A stretch of DNA of 64,000 nucleotides from JBCCEJ01 sp039030335 (GCA_039030335.1 JBCCEJ010000015.1:1-64000), one strand, 5' to 3'; positions 50,747 through 60,949 are shown, counted from the stretch's first letter. Program-made: numbers and translations. Notes: generated by a model from the sequence alone, not told the origin.

Positions 50747-51757
50747 ATGGATTCCCTGACCCAATTTCTCCTTGGCGCGAGCATCGGCGAGGCTGTTGCT
50801 GGCCGGCGCTTTGGACGGGTCAGTGCTGTCGTAGGCGGGGTGGCGGCGACGTTACCGGATCTGGACGTGTTGTTTCCATTTGCCGATGCCGTTGCCACCT
50901 TTACTTATCATCGCGGCGCCTCGCATTCGCTGCTGGTTCTCGCACTGATCGCACCGGTGCTCGCGGCCGGATTCAACCGGCTGATGCCGTTGCCGAAGCG
51001 CTCATACCGGCTTTGGCTGCTCGTCGTGATGCTGGCACTCCTGACACACCCGCTGCTCGATGCGATGACGGTTTACGGTACGCAGCTGCTCTGGCCACTA
51101 ACCGAATTCCCCTTCGGGGTTGGCAGCATGTTCATCATCGACCCGTTGTACTCCGTACCGCTGCTCGCAGCGTTGCTGGTCGGACTAGTCAGCCGGCGTC
51201 GTGTGAGCCACTGGAACGGCTGGGCACTGGCCCTGACGACGCTCTACCTCGGATTGTCGGTCGGCCTCCAGACCTATGTGCGTGCACAGGTCGACGACGC
51301 AGTGGCGGCATTGCCACAGCCGGCGAGAGCCGTTGGCATCGTCGCCACGCCGTTCAACATCGCGGCCTGGCGAGTGGTGGTAGTGCATGAACGCGACTAT
51401 CACGTCGGCTACCTGTCGCTGCTGCACGACGCACCGCTCGTCTTCGAACGATACGATTCAAGGCCGGAACTGCTGCAACCGGTGGCCCGACATTGGCCGG
51501 TGGCGCGCCTCAAGTGGTTCACCAAAGGACTGTACGCGGTACATGAGCGCAATGCGGAAGTGGTCGTGTCGGACCTGCGGATGGGGCTCGAACCCGACCA
51601 CTACGTCTTCAGTTTCGCGGTCGCCGCGGTTCGCGACGGCAAGGTCGAAGCAGCTCCGGCCCGCCGGGTGCCAGCAGAACCTTACTCCGACGGCGACTGG
51701 CGGCGGCTCGCGCAGCTTATCTTCGGTTTCGACAACGGGGTCCGCCCGGCCAGCTGA
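50747..51757 (+). CDS. YdjM-like membrane metal-dependent hydrolase family protein
   Basis: A 336-residue membrane protein of the DUF457/YdjM family. The N terminus MDSLTQFLLGASIGEAV, the segment ATLPDLDVLFPF and the metal-site-like YHRGASHSLLVLAL and LLTHPLLDAMTVYGTQLL are conserved in this family. About five hydrophobic helices lie in the first 180 residues and a soluble part follows. E. coli YdjM is induced through LexA, but I see no LexA box here. It is divergent from lysW, with 247 bp between them. The biochemical activity of the family is unknown. Confidence 0.88.
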   Translation: MDSLTQFLLGASIGEAVAGRRFGRVSAVVGGVAATLPDLDVLFPFADAVATFTYHRGASHSLLVLALIAPVLAAGFNRLMPLPKRSYRLWLLVVMLALLTHPLLDAMTVYGTQLLWPLTEFPFGVGSMFIIDPLYSVPLLAALLVGLVSRRRVSHWNGWALALTTLYLGLSVGLQTYVRAQVDDAVAALPQPARAVGIVATPFNIAAWRVVVVHERDYHVGYLSLLHDAPLVFERYDSRPELLQPVARHWPVARLKWFTKGLYAVHERNAEVVVSDLRMGLEPDHYVFSFAVAAVRDGKVEAAPARRVPAEPYSDGDWRRLAQLIFGFDNGVRPAS

Positions 51758-51778
51758 GCGTCGGCCGGGCGCTGCGCG

Positions 51779-52573
51779 TCAACGTCCCTCGAATTGCGGC
51801 GCTCGCTTTTCAACGAACGCTTTGACACCCTCGCGCGCGTCATCGGTCTCGCGGCAGAGATTTTGTGCGAAGGTCTCGTATTCGAGGGCTTCGCGCAAAC
51901 CGCAATCGGCATTGCGGTAGAGCGCCCGGCGCGCCAGACGGATGGCGATGGGCGGCCCGGCTGCGATGGCGCCCGCCAATTCCATAACCGCTGGCAGCAG
52001 CGCGTCCGGGCTGGTCACCTCGGTCACGATACCGAGTCGTAAAGCTTCTTCGGCATCGATCATCTTGCCCGTGAAGATGAGTTCGCACGCTTTCGCCATG
52101 CCAACGATACGAGGCAGAAAATAGGTGCCGCCCCAGTCGGGATGCAGGCCGCGGCGCGCGAAGGTCTGACCGAATTTCGCTGTGTCGGAGGCGATGCGGA
52201 TGTCGCACGCCAGTGCGACGTTCATGCCGGCGCCGGCCGCGGCGCCATTGACGGCCGCGATGAGTGGCTTTGGGGAATCGCGCATGGCGAGCACGGTTTC
52301 GTCGCGCGCCGGCGCCATCTGCTCCATGAGCGGTGAGCCGGCCCCTGACTCGTTGCGCTCGTTCATCGCTTTGACATCTCCGCCAGAGCAGAAACCGCGC
52401 CCGGCTCCGGTGATGACGATCGCGCGAACGGCATCGTCCGCGCCAGCCGCACGGACAGCTGCGCCCAGTTCTATGCGCATCGCCGGATTCAGGGCATTCA
52501 GCCGCTCCGGACGATTCAAAGTGATGGTTGCCACGCGTTCGGCAACGTCGTAAAGGATGGCTTCGTAGGTCAT
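51779..52573 (-). CDS. Enoyl-CoA hydratase/isomerase family protein
   Basis: A 264-residue crotonase-fold enzyme. The oxyanion-hole region is ITGAGRGFCSGGDVKAM and NGAAAGAGMNVALACD; the position of the usual first catalytic Glu is Met or Asn (AGMN), and the second lies at the GLHPDWGGT segment, where Asp replaces Glu. This pattern points to an isomerase or other crotonase reaction rather than classical hydration. GGGGAG precedes the ATG at 52573. It is convergent with the YdjM-like gene and separate from the beta-oxidation operon. Confidence 0.88.
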   Translation of the reverse strand: MTYEAILYDVAERVATITLNRPERLNALNPAMRIELGAAVRAAGADDAVRAIVITGAGRGFCSGGDVKAMNERNESGAGSPLMEQMAPARDETVLAMRDSPKPLIAAVNGAAAGAGMNVALACDIRIASDTAKFGQTFARRGLHPDWGGTYFLPRIVGMAKACELIFTGKMIDAEEALRLGIVTEVTSPDALLPAVMELAGAIAAGPPIAIRLARRALYRNADCGLREALEYETFAQNLCRETDDAREGVKAFVEKRAPQFEGR

Positions 52574-52796
52574 GTGGGCTCCCCGGGGTGATCGAGTGGG
52601 CGGTCAGCGTTCTATCTGCCGGCCGGTTGCACGCGGCCTGGCCGGCGTAAGGCGGCTGGACTCTACCCGATAGCATACCGTTGCGGGGGTCTGGCTGGGC
52701 GTCGCTGCCTGTGGCCCATTACAATCGGCGTGATACAGCCACGCTCCGTTCACTCGGGCACGGGCTGAAGACCCGTTCAGCAAGGGGGCGGCACTC

Positions 52797-54389
52797 GTGG
52801 CTAAAGTGACCATTATCGGAGCGGGCATGGCGGGTCTGAGCGCAGCGCTGCGGCTCGCCGAGCGGGGTGTGGCGGTCACGCTGCTCGACCAGCACGACTT
52901 TCTCGGCGGCAAATGGGGCGCACATACCCGCGTGGTGCGCACGTCGCGCGGTGAAGAGACGGTCGCGCACGAACACAGCTACCACATGCTGCTGAACTGG
53001 TATCACAACTTCTGGGATATCGTCGACGAGCTGGGTCTGCGCGATCGGTTCATGCCCCAGCCGGCCCTCAGGTTTCTGGAGGCAGGTGGGTATCCGGAGA
53101 CGACCGAGTTGCGTGACGTCGGTTCCATGGAGACCGCGTGGTCGAACCTGTTCAGCGGACCAGTTTCGCCCATCGACTCGTTCTTGCACGCCTATTCACT
53201 GGTCGACCTGCTCGCGGAGCCGCTGGATCCGGACCGCCTGCTCGACCGCTACAGCGTCAACGGCTTCATGGCATCCCGCCCCTACGCGACCGATGTGGCG
53301 GCATTGCAGCATCAACGTACGCTGGCAAAGGCATTCGCATGCCCGAGTTATCACACTTCGGCGCGCACCTACCAGGCTTTTGTCAAATACGGCTACCGAC
53401 TGCCGCAGCCGATGACATGGGTTCTCAAAGGCGATGTGGAGCGCCATTTTCACCGGCACCTCGAAAGACGGCTGCTCGACCTGGGCGTCGATATTCAGCG
53501 TCTGACGCGAATCGAGCGGTTACGGCTCGACGACGCTGGCCGTATCGTCGGGCTCGAAGGTGTGCGAATGGCACGGACGGCGGGCGAGGGCGAGCGTCCG
53601 GTTGAGTTCACGGTTGACGGACAGGTGATCCTGGCGGTGCCGCCCGGAGCCGTGGACAGCATGGTCGATGAGCAGGTTTACGCCGCTGCCCCCGAGCTCG
53701 CGAACGTACGCAAGCTTCGCAGTGAACCGATGGCATCGCTCGACCTGTATTTCAACAGGCGCCTCGAGGGTTTGCCGTTCGGTCACGTCATTCTCCTGAA
53801 CTCCCGCTATGACCTGACCTTCATAGATAACGCACAAGTCTGGCCGGACGAGGAGTTCACAGTCCTGAACGTGGTGGCGTCCGATTTCGATCCGCTGAAC
53901 TTCAGCGGTGCGGCCGGCGACGACGCGCACCGTTTCCAGCGGTTGAATGACGATATCGTCATGCCGGCGATCCTGCAGGAACTGCGCCGTTACATACCGT
54001 TTGAAGACGCGGATATCGATTGGGCGAAGACGCATCTGCAAACGAACACAGGCGAATCGCTGTTCGTGAACGAAGTGGGTACATGGCACCTGCGCCCGCA
54101 GACACGTTGCGGTATAAGCAACCTGTTCATGGCGGGCGACTACGTCCGTTCGTGTATCGACGTCGTAACCATCGAAGGCGCTGTTCTGACGGGTCTCTGG
54201 GCCGCGGAGGCTGCCCGCGGCGGCGAGGCCGCTCGCACCGGCGAGTGGCTCGGCACCCCGATCGTCGCGAAGGAGCCAGCAGCCTACCCGCAGCAGATGC
54301 TGCAGATGATGAAAGCGGTCGGGGCGCCCTATGCCTACGGTGCGAAGATGCTCTCGCTCGGCATGAAAGCGTTGGGCATGGGGCGATGA
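52797..54389 (+). CDS. FAD-dependent amine-oxidase-like protein (phytoene desaturase/HpnE type)
   Basis: A 530-residue flavoprotein. The FAD loop is TIIGAGMAGLSAALRLAERG and the C-terminal FAD motif is SNLFMAGDYVRSCIDVVTIEGA. HSYHMLLNWYHNFW and KMLSLGMKALGMG are unlike carotenoid desaturases I know, so the substrate is open; squalene/hopanoid HpnE and amine oxidases are possible relatives. The GTG start at 52797 follows AAGGGGG. A TACAAT box at 52720-52725 may be its -10 element. It is followed 61 bp later by a UDP-sugar enzyme on the same strand. Confidence 0.82.
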   Translation: MAKVTIIGAGMAGLSAALRLAERGVAVTLLDQHDFLGGKWGAHTRVVRTSRGEETVAHEHSYHMLLNWYHNFWDIVDELGLRDRFMPQPALRFLEAGGYPETTELRDVGSMETAWSNLFSGPVSPIDSFLHAYSLVDLLAEPLDPDRLLDRYSVNGFMASRPYATDVAALQHQRTLAKAFACPSYHTSARTYQAFVKYGYRLPQPMTWVLKGDVERHFHRHLERRLLDLGVDIQRLTRIERLRLDDAGRIVGLEGVRMARTAGEGERPVEFTVDGQVILAVPPGAVDSMVDEQVYAAAPELANVRKLRSEPMASLDLYFNRRLEGLPFGHVILLNSRYDLTFIDNAQVWPDEEFTVLNVVASDFDPLNFSGAAGDDAHRFQRLNDDIVMPAILQELRRYIPFEDADIDWAKTHLQTNTGESLFVNEVGTWHLRPQTRCGISNLFMAGDYVRSCIDVVTIEGAVLTGLWAAEAARGGEAARTGEWLGTPIVAKEPAAYPQQMLQMMKAVGAPYAYGAKMLSLGMKALGMGR

Positions 54390-54450
54390 GACTTCGCGGC
54401 GACCCTGCCTGTTGCCTTGCAATGGGTTCCAGTTGAGGAGACTGCCCCGA

Positions 54451-55425
54451 GTGTCGAGCTTTGAAGCCAAGCGAATTCTGGTGACCGGCGGTGCTGGTTT
54501 CATCGGCTCGCATCTTTGTCGTGCGCTGCTCGGCCTCGGCCACGAAGTGCTTTGCGTCGACAATTTCTATACCGGGCGACGGGCCAACGTGCTCGAGCTG
54601 ATGCAAGACGGTAATTTTGAACTGATGCGTCACGACGTGACGTTTCCGCTATATGTGGAAGTCGACGAAATCTACAATCTCGCATGCCCCGCATCACCGG
54701 TGCACTACCAACAGCACCCGGTGCAGACGACCAAGACCAGCGTCCACGGCGCGATCAACCTGTTGGGGCTCGCCAAACGCACCGGCGCGCGCATCTTTCA
54801 GGCCTCGACCAGCGAAGTCTATGGCGACCCCGAAGAGAGCCCGCAGCGGGAGACTTACTGGGGGCGCGTCAATCCGATCGGACTGCGCGCCTGCTACGAC
54901 GAAGGCAAACGGTGTGCGGAAACGTTGTTCTTCGACTATCACCGCGAGCGCGCGCTCAGTATCAAAGTGGCCAGAATCTTCAACACCTACGGGCCTTCGA
55001 TGCTGCCTGACGACGGTCGCGTAGTATCGAATTTCATCGTCCAGGCGCTGCGCAACGAACCACTCACGGTGTACGGCGACGGGCTGCAAACGCGCTCGTT
55101 CTGCTATGTCGACGACCTGGTGCAGGGGTGTATCGCGCTGATGGAATCGCCTGTTGAGATCACCGGACCAATGAATCTCGGCAATCCACAGGAGATCTCC
55201 ATGGTGGATCTCGCGCGGCTTGTTCTCGAACTGAGCGATTCGAATTCGACGCTCGAATTCGCGCCATTGCCGAGCGACGACCCGGTGCGTCGGTGCCCGG
55301 ATATTGCACTCGCGCGCCGGCATCTCGAATGGCAACCGGCAGTCTCACTGAAAGCGGGTCTGATACGTACGATCGAGTGGTTCGATAACGCGTTGTCGAG
55401 TGCGCCGCGGTCGCGTGCCAATTGA
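54451..55425 (+). CDS. uxs: UDP-glucuronate decarboxylase (UXS-type SDR)
   Basis: A 324-residue extended SDR. The NAD loop is VTGGAGFIGSHLC and the catalytic Tyr/Lys lie in ACYDEGKRCAE, the sequence typical of UDP-xylose synthase. FQASTSEVYGDPEE and ARIFNTYGP are also present. The enzyme converts UDP-glucuronate to UDP-xylose or a 4-keto intermediate for surface glycans. The GTG at 54451, 10 nt after GAGGAG, is preferred over an upstream TTG/ATG. Its stop overlaps the ABC exporter start by 4 nt. Confidence 0.93.
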   Translation: MSSFEAKRILVTGGAGFIGSHLCRALLGLGHEVLCVDNFYTGRRANVLELMQDGNFELMRHDVTFPLYVEVDEIYNLACPASPVHYQQHPVQTTKTSVHGAINLLGLAKRTGARIFQASTSEVYGDPEESPQRETYWGRVNPIGLRACYDEGKRCAETLFFDYHRERALSIKVARIFNTYGPSMLPDDGRVVSNFIVQALRNEPLTVYGDGLQTRSFCYVDDLVQGCIALMESPVEITGPMNLGNPQEISMVDLARLVLELSDSNSTLEFAPLPSDDPVRRCPDIALARRHLEWQPAVSLKAGLIRTIEWFDNALSSAPRSRAN

Positions 55426-57257
55426 GTGAGCCCATACCCCCGCTGATCCCCTGGCCGGACGGCGATGAGCGCGCCGCGGTCGGATTCGATGGCCGTACTC
55501 TGTTGCGCATTACGCGCATGGCGTTCGTGTACCGATGGCGCATGGCGGTCGCCATCGGTGCGACGGTGTTGGCGGGTGTTGCGCAAATCCTGATACCACT
55601 GCTGATCGGTGCGAGTGTCGATCGGATTCACGCGGTTCTGCAGGCTGGCCTGACCGATACCAGGCGCGGGGAAAGCGACCTCGTGGTGATCGCGGCAGGG
55701 TTGTTCCTCGTTGCCGCCTTTCGCGGCACCGTCACGATGCTGCAGAGCTACCAGGGAGAAGTGGTTGGCCACAAGATGGCCAATGAGCTACGGCTCGCCT
55801 ACTACGCACGGCTGCAGAGCCTGTCGTTCACGTATCACGATACCGCGCACACCGGCGAGTTGATGACGCGTGGCATTCTCGATATCGAAGGCACGCGCAT
55901 GTGGGTGCATACCGGCATCCTGCGGCTGTTCCTTCTGGTCGTACTGCTCGGCGGCGGCGCACTCATCCTGGCGCGTATCGATGGGCCGCTCACCTGGGTG
56001 GCGCTCGCATTCGTACCGTTCGTCGCCATTGGTGCCAGCCTGACCCGACTCAAGCTACGCAGTCTCTGGTACCAGCTTCAGCGCGAGCTCGGAATTCTGA
56101 CCCGGATCATGGAGGAGAATCTGGGGGCGCTGCGTCTCGTTCGCGCCTATGCCGCCGAAGCGTTCGAGCTAGCCCGGTTCGACCACGTGTCAGCACGGGC
56201 GCGTGCCATCACGCACCGGCGCATAGCGTTCTTCGTCGGCAGTACAACCGGCATGACGCTCGCGTTCTTCCTGTCGATGGGGCTCGTGCTTTGGATCGGT
56301 GGTGAGCGGGTAATCGAAGGTCGCCTGACAGTTGGTGAACTGGCGACCTTCCTGACGTTCATGGCGATTTTGCAGCAGCCTGTCCGGCAGATTTCGTGGA
56401 TGGTCAACTCGATCGCCCGCGCGTCGACCTGCGGCGCGCGGCTGTTCGAGATCCTGGATATGGAGCCGGCGATTGCAGACGCCCCGTCGGCCGTGGATAT
56501 ACCTGATCCCGGTGACGGTATTCTGCGCTTCGAGAACGTTTCCTTCGGCTATGAAACCGAGGGACGTAAAGTGCCGCTACTAAAGAACGTTTCGCTCGAG
56601 GTTGGCCCTGGAGAAGTGCTCGGAATCGTCGGTCCGCCGGGGTCTGGAAAGTCGACGCTCGCACACCTGATTTCACGCTTCTACGATCCGGACGCCGGGC
56701 GCGTGACACTTTGCGGCGTAGACTTGCGTGACCTCAAGCTCGCAGCGCTGAGGCGCGCGGTGGCGAGCGTTCAGCAGGACGCGTATTTGTTTACCGCGCC
56801 GCTAGACAGCAACATCGCCTACGCCGAACCGTGGTTCGACGACGACGCGCTCCGGTCGGCGGCACAGACCGCGCAGTTGCACGACCATATCCGCACTTTG
56901 CCGCGCGGCTACCGAACGTTGGTCGGCGAGCGCGGCGTGTCGCTGTCGGGCGGACAGCGCCAGCGCCTTGCGATCGCCCGCGCCGTACTGCCGGAGAGCC
57001 GGGTGCGGGTGTTGGATGACGCGATGGCAGCGGTCGACGCGGGCACCGAACAGGCGATCCTGAAGGCGCTCGCGCAGACCGCGGCGCAACCGGCTACCGT
57101 CATCATCGCCCACCGACTCTCGACGCTTCGGGGCGCGGATCAGATCGTGTTTCTGTTGGACGGCGAAGTCGCCGAGCACGGGACCCACGATGAACTGCTG
57201 GCGCTGGATGGCCGTTACGCGGCGCTGTACCGCCTGCAGACGATGGCGACCGCATGA
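55422..57257 (+). CDS. ABC exporter subunit with degenerate Walker B (MdlA-like half)
   Basis: A 611-residue half-transporter: six membrane helices (about 30-330) and a C-terminal ATPase. Walker A is GPPGSGKST, the signature LSGGQ is at 508-512 and Walker B reads VRVLDDAMA with D533 in place of the catalytic Glu. The TTG start at 55422 overlaps the previous stop; a downstream start is possible. It is coupled to a second half-transporter (ATGA overlap), as in MdlAB/TmrAB heterodimers, where one ATP site is inactive. The exported substrate may be a lipid or a glycan precursor. Confidence 0.92.
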   Translation: MSEPIPPLIPWPDGDERAAVGFDGRTLLRITRMAFVYRWRMAVAIGATVLAGVAQILIPLLIGASVDRIHAVLQAGLTDTRRGESDLVVIAAGLFLVAAFRGTVTMLQSYQGEVVGHKMANELRLAYYARLQSLSFTYHDTAHTGELMTRGILDIEGTRMWVHTGILRLFLLVVLLGGGALILARIDGPLTWVALAFVPFVAIGASLTRLKLRSLWYQLQRELGILTRIMEENLGALRLVRAYAAEAFELARFDHVSARARAITHRRIAFFVGSTTGMTLAFFLSMGLVLWIGGERVIEGRLTVGELATFLTFMAILQQPVRQISWMVNSIARASTCGARLFEILDMEPAIADAPSAVDIPDPGDGILRFENVSFGYETEGRKVPLLKNVSLEVGPGEVLGIVGPPGSGKSTLAHLISRFYDPDAGRVTLCGVDLRDLKLAALRRAVASVQQDAYLFTAPLDSNIAYAEPWFDDDALRSAAQTAQLHDHIRTLPRGYRTLVGERGVSLSGGQRQRLAIARAVLPESRVRVLDDAMAAVDAGTEQAILKALAQTAAQPATVIIAHRLSTLRGADQIVFLLDGEVAEHGTHDELLALDGRYAALYRLQTMATA

Positions 57258-59197
57258 ACGAAGTGGTTTCAGAGACAACCTCGCCCGACGCAACCGCCTA
57301 CCGGCGCGCGCGCCGACGCCCGCTCGCCCTGGTCGGCTCACAGGATCAGGTCGAGGAGGAACTGTTCGGCGCGGTTTTCGACGGCGTGGTGCTGCGCCGC
57401 TTCTGGGCCTTCGTGAGACCGTACCGACGCGCGCTTTGGATCGGCATCGCGGGCGTGCTCGTGTTCACGGCGACTCAGATCGCAATGCCATTACTGATTC
57501 GCTACGCCATCGATCGTGCCATCGCTGCCGGAGCGGATGGCCTCGCGCTGCTGCAGACACTGGCGATTGGCTTCATGGCTGTAGTGCTCGTCAATTTTCT
57601 CTCGAATCTGGCTCAGGAACTGGCAGTGGGACGCGTTGCCGGCCATCTGCTGTTCGACCTGCGACGTGCGATGTATGCCCACCTGCAGCGAGTGTCGCTG
57701 GGTTTCATGGACAAGACCGAGGTCGGGCGACTGATGTCGCGTCTTCAAGGTGACGTGAACTCGCTGCAGGAGTTTCTCGAGACTTCGATTTTCGCCGTTG
57801 GCGATCTGGTGCTGCTGGTCGGCATCTGTGGCGTGCTGCTGTGGTTGGACCCGCGGCTCGGTGGCCTGACGCTGGTGGTCGTTCCGCTGCTGCTGGTGGT
57901 CAGAGTGCTGTGGTTGCCCCGCGCACGCCGCGCTTTTCTCAAGGCCCGCGAGACCAGTTCCGCGGTCAACGGCGCGCTGGAGGAGAACGTCCACGGTATC
58001 CGGGCGATTCAGGCGATGGCGCGCGAGCCGCTGAACTTCGAGCTGTTCACAAGCAAGGCCAACGACAACCTCCGCGCCCACATGCGCGCGTCACGCTTCG
58101 GGAACGCGATGGTGCCAGTGGTCGAGGCACTGACCGGGTTTGCGATGCTGGTGGTCGTCATGGTCGGCGGCGGCATGGTCCTGGACGGCGATCTGGAACT
58201 CGGTGTCATGGTCGCTTTCCTTTTCTACGTACAGCGTTTCTTCGACCCCATCCGCTCGCTGACCGTGCACTACAGCATGATGCAGCGGGCGATGGCGTCC
58301 GGCCAGCGCATCTTCGAGGTCCTCGACGTCCCGGTTACCGTGTATGACAGCGCGACGGCGAAAGAACTGCGTCCGGTCACGCCCGCCATCGCTTTCGAAC
58401 GGGTCACGTTCGGCTATGACGCCTCGCAGCCGGTGCTGCATGACGTCAGCTTTACGGTAGCGCCAGGCCAGACCGTCGCGCTGGTCGGACCTACCGGCTC
58501 CGGCAAGACCAGCATCACGGCGCTGTTGCACCGGTTTTATGACCCCCAAACCGGATGCGTTCGCATAGATGGCGACGATGTGCGAGACCTGACACTGAAG
58601 TCACTCGGCTCACACGTCGGTATGGTGCTGCAGGAACCGCTGCTATTCAGCGGTACCATCGCTGAGAATATCCGTTACCGCCAGACTGGCATAACGGATG
58701 AAGAGGTCATGGAAGCCGCGCGCGCGGTCGGTGCTCACGACTTCATCATGAAGCTTCCCGAGGGCTACGCGACGCGGTTGGTGCAAAGAGGGGCCAATCT
58801 GTCGCAAGGGCAACGCCAGCTGTTGTCATTTGCGCGGGCCCTCGCCGCCGATACCCGCATCCTGGTTCTGGATGAGGCGACCGCCAATGTGGACAGCGAG
58901 ACCGAACGTCAGATCCAGGAGGCATTGAAGCGATTACTCGACGGGCGCACCGCGATCGTCATCGCGCACCGGCTTGCCACGATCCGCGGTGCGGACCGCA
59001 TCCTGGTGCTCCGCCAGGGCCGGCTGATAGAGCAGGGCGCACATGATGAACTGGTGCGCGAAGATGGCCTCTACGCGCGCCTCTACAGGCTCAATCACGG
59101 CTCATTCGATGACTTGGAAGCGGCTGATGACGAGGCCCGCGGGGGGCACTCCCCTCAGCCGCCCGATGCCGCCTCCGGAACAGTCATCAGCACGTAA
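57254..59197 (+). CDS. ABC exporter subunit with catalytic Walker B (MdlB-like half)
   Basis: A 647-residue half-transporter with a long N-terminal tail before the first helix, six helices and an ATPase domain. Walker A is GPTGSGKTS, the signature is LSQGQ (516-520, second Gly replaced by Gln) and Walker B is ILVLDEATANVD with catalytic E541. The signature change pairs with the degenerate Walker B of the partner to form the inactive site, and the other site is complete. The ATG at 57254 overlaps the partner stop. Confidence 0.93.
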   Translation: MNEVVSETTSPDATAYRRARRRPLALVGSQDQVEEELFGAVFDGVVLRRFWAFVRPYRRALWIGIAGVLVFTATQIAMPLLIRYAIDRAIAAGADGLALLQTLAIGFMAVVLVNFLSNLAQELAVGRVAGHLLFDLRRAMYAHLQRVSLGFMDKTEVGRLMSRLQGDVNSLQEFLETSIFAVGDLVLLVGICGVLLWLDPRLGGLTLVVVPLLLVVRVLWLPRARRAFLKARETSSAVNGALEENVHGIRAIQAMAREPLNFELFTSKANDNLRAHMRASRFGNAMVPVVEALTGFAMLVVVMVGGGMVLDGDLELGVMVAFLFYVQRFFDPIRSLTVHYSMMQRAMASGQRIFEVLDVPVTVYDSATAKELRPVTPAIAFERVTFGYDASQPVLHDVSFTVAPGQTVALVGPTGSGKTSITALLHRFYDPQTGCVRIDGDDVRDLTLKSLGSHVGMVLQEPLLFSGTIAENIRYRQTGITDEEVMEAARAVGAHDFIMKLPEGYATRLVQRGANLSQGQRQLLSFARALAADTRILVLDEATANVDSETERQIQEALKRLLDGRTAIVIAHRLATIRGADRILVLRQGRLIEQGAHDELVREDGLYARLYRLNHGSFDDLEAADDEARGGHSPQPPDAASGTVIST

Positions 59198-59461
59198 TGC
59201 CGCGCGCCCGGCCCGGACGACCTGCCGGCATTGGGTATACTCGCTGACAGCATGAGTTTGTGGGGATGAAGCACGGGCGCTGCGGTCAATGATCGTGCGA
59301 CGCTGGCCGCAGAACTGAATTTCAACTGCGTTATACCTTCTGCGACTCCATACACACCGGCTCCGATGGTGCCGCTCGCCCTGATGCCGTGGCGCCGGCT
59401 TCGGGGTTTGCTCCGACCGCGATAGCATCGCTGGCGCCAACCGTTGAGGAGGAACCCGCTG

Positions 59462-60916
59462 GTGTCGTTCGAACCGCAAAACACAATCTTCATTCTCTCT
59501 GACGAGCATGCGCGCGAATTTACCGGCTGCTACGGCCATTCGATGGTCAAGACGCCGAACATGGACCGCATGGCAGAGCGCGGCACCCGTTTCACGAACG
59601 CGTACACGAACTGTCCGATCTGCGTGCCCGCCCGCGCATCGCTCGCGACTGGTCGCTACGTGCACGACCTGCGGCTCTGGGACAACGCGCACCCGTACAC
59701 CGGAGAACCGAGCGGCTGGGGGCAGCGCCTGATCGATCGCGGGCATCACGTGACCGCGATCGGCAAGCTGCACTACCGCAGTGAAGATGACGCAACGGGC
59801 TGGAGTGAGGAAATCGACACGCTGCACGTGATCAACGGCATCGGCGATGTCGCGGGCTCGGTGCGCACCGAAATGCGCGAGCGTAAGACGGCGCGCTACA
59901 TGGCGGATAACGCCGGGCGCGGCATGTCGTCTTACGCCCGTTATGACGGGTCTACCGCAGAGCGTGCCGTGCGGTGGCTGAGCGAGGAAGCGCCACGCCA
60001 TCAGGGTCGGCCATGGATGCTGTATCTCGGCTTCGTGTTGCCGCATTTCCCGCTGGTTGCACCACCGGAGTTCTTCGATATGTATCCAGACCCGCCGCCG
60101 CCGCGCCTCTACGGGCCGGAGGAGCGCACCACGCATCCGGTATTACGGGAAATGGCACGGGTACAGGCGCACGACAAGTTCTTCGACGCAGAGAAGCTGC
60201 GAACGGCACGCCAAGCCTACTTCGGCATGGTGACGTATCTGGACCATTGCATAGGGCAGGTTCTGGACGCGCTGGAGGCGTCATCACTGGCCGATTCGAC
60301 CCGGGTCATCTACACGACCGACCACGGGGACAACCTCGGCAACCGGGGCCTTTGGGGTAAATCGAACATGCATGAGGAGTCGGTGGCATTGCCGATGATC
60401 ATGACCGGAGCGGGGGTGCCAGAAGGTGAGACCGTCGATACGCCGGTGTCACTCGTGGACCTGTATCAAACCCTGCTTCAGAGCGCCGGCGTCGAACTGA
60501 ACGACGTGGAACGTGACGAATTGCCGGGCCACTCGCTGCTCGAGATCGCGAACGGCGAACGCCCGGACCGTACCATACTGAGTGAGTACCACGCCTCCAG
60601 CTCACCGACCGGTTTCTTCATGATTCGAAACGGCGACTACAAATATGTGTACTACGCCGACGGTCCGCCGCAGCTATTCAACCTCGCCGACGATCCGAAC
60701 GAGATCGCGGATCTGGCGGCCGAACCTGCGTTCGCGTCGGTGCTGGCGGAGTGCGAGGCGAAGCTCCGTTCAATACTCGATCCGGATCGCGTGAGCCGGC
60801 AGGCATTTGATGACCAGCGTGCTCTGATCGAACGCCATGGCGGACTGGAGCAGGTATTGGGCGGCAGTGACCTGGGTTACACACCGGTTCCAGGCGAGGC
60901 ACCCCAGTACGGCTGA
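59462..60916 (+). CDS. Type I sulfatase (formylglycine-dependent)
   Basis: A 484-residue sulfatase-family enzyme. The metal-site N terminus is TIFILSDEHARE, and C54 in CVPARASLATGR is the C-x-P-x-R site converted to formylglycine; the loop TNCPI precedes it. Later marks are LPHFPLV, TTDHGDNLGNRGLWGK and SVALPMIM. No signal peptide is visible, so it is probably cytoplasmic, as in choline-sulfatase-like enzymes. The GTG at 59462 follows GAGGAGG by 9 nt; the longer frame from 59444 lacks that box. No formylglycine-generating enzyme is in the window. Confidence 0.92.
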   Translation: MSFEPQNTIFILSDEHAREFTGCYGHSMVKTPNMDRMAERGTRFTNAYTNCPICVPARASLATGRYVHDLRLWDNAHPYTGEPSGWGQRLIDRGHHVTAIGKLHYRSEDDATGWSEEIDTLHVINGIGDVAGSVRTEMRERKTARYMADNAGRGMSSYARYDGSTAERAVRWLSEEAPRHQGRPWMLYLGFVLPHFPLVAPPEFFDMYPDPPPPRLYGPEERTTHPVLREMARVQAHDKFFDAEKLRTARQAYFGMVTYLDHCIGQVLDALEASSLADSTRVIYTTDHGDNLGNRGLWGKSNMHEESVALPMIMTGAGVPEGETVDTPVSLVDLYQTLLQSAGVELNDVERDELPGHSLLEIANGERPDRTILSEYHASSSPTGFFMIRNGDYKYVYYADGPPQLFNLADDPNEIADLAAEPAFASVLAECEAKLRSILDPDRVSRQAFDDQRALIERHGGLEQVLGGSDLGYTPVPGEAPQYG

Positions 60917-60949
60917 CTGTCGCTGGCGAGGGCTCGACGCCGCTGCCGC

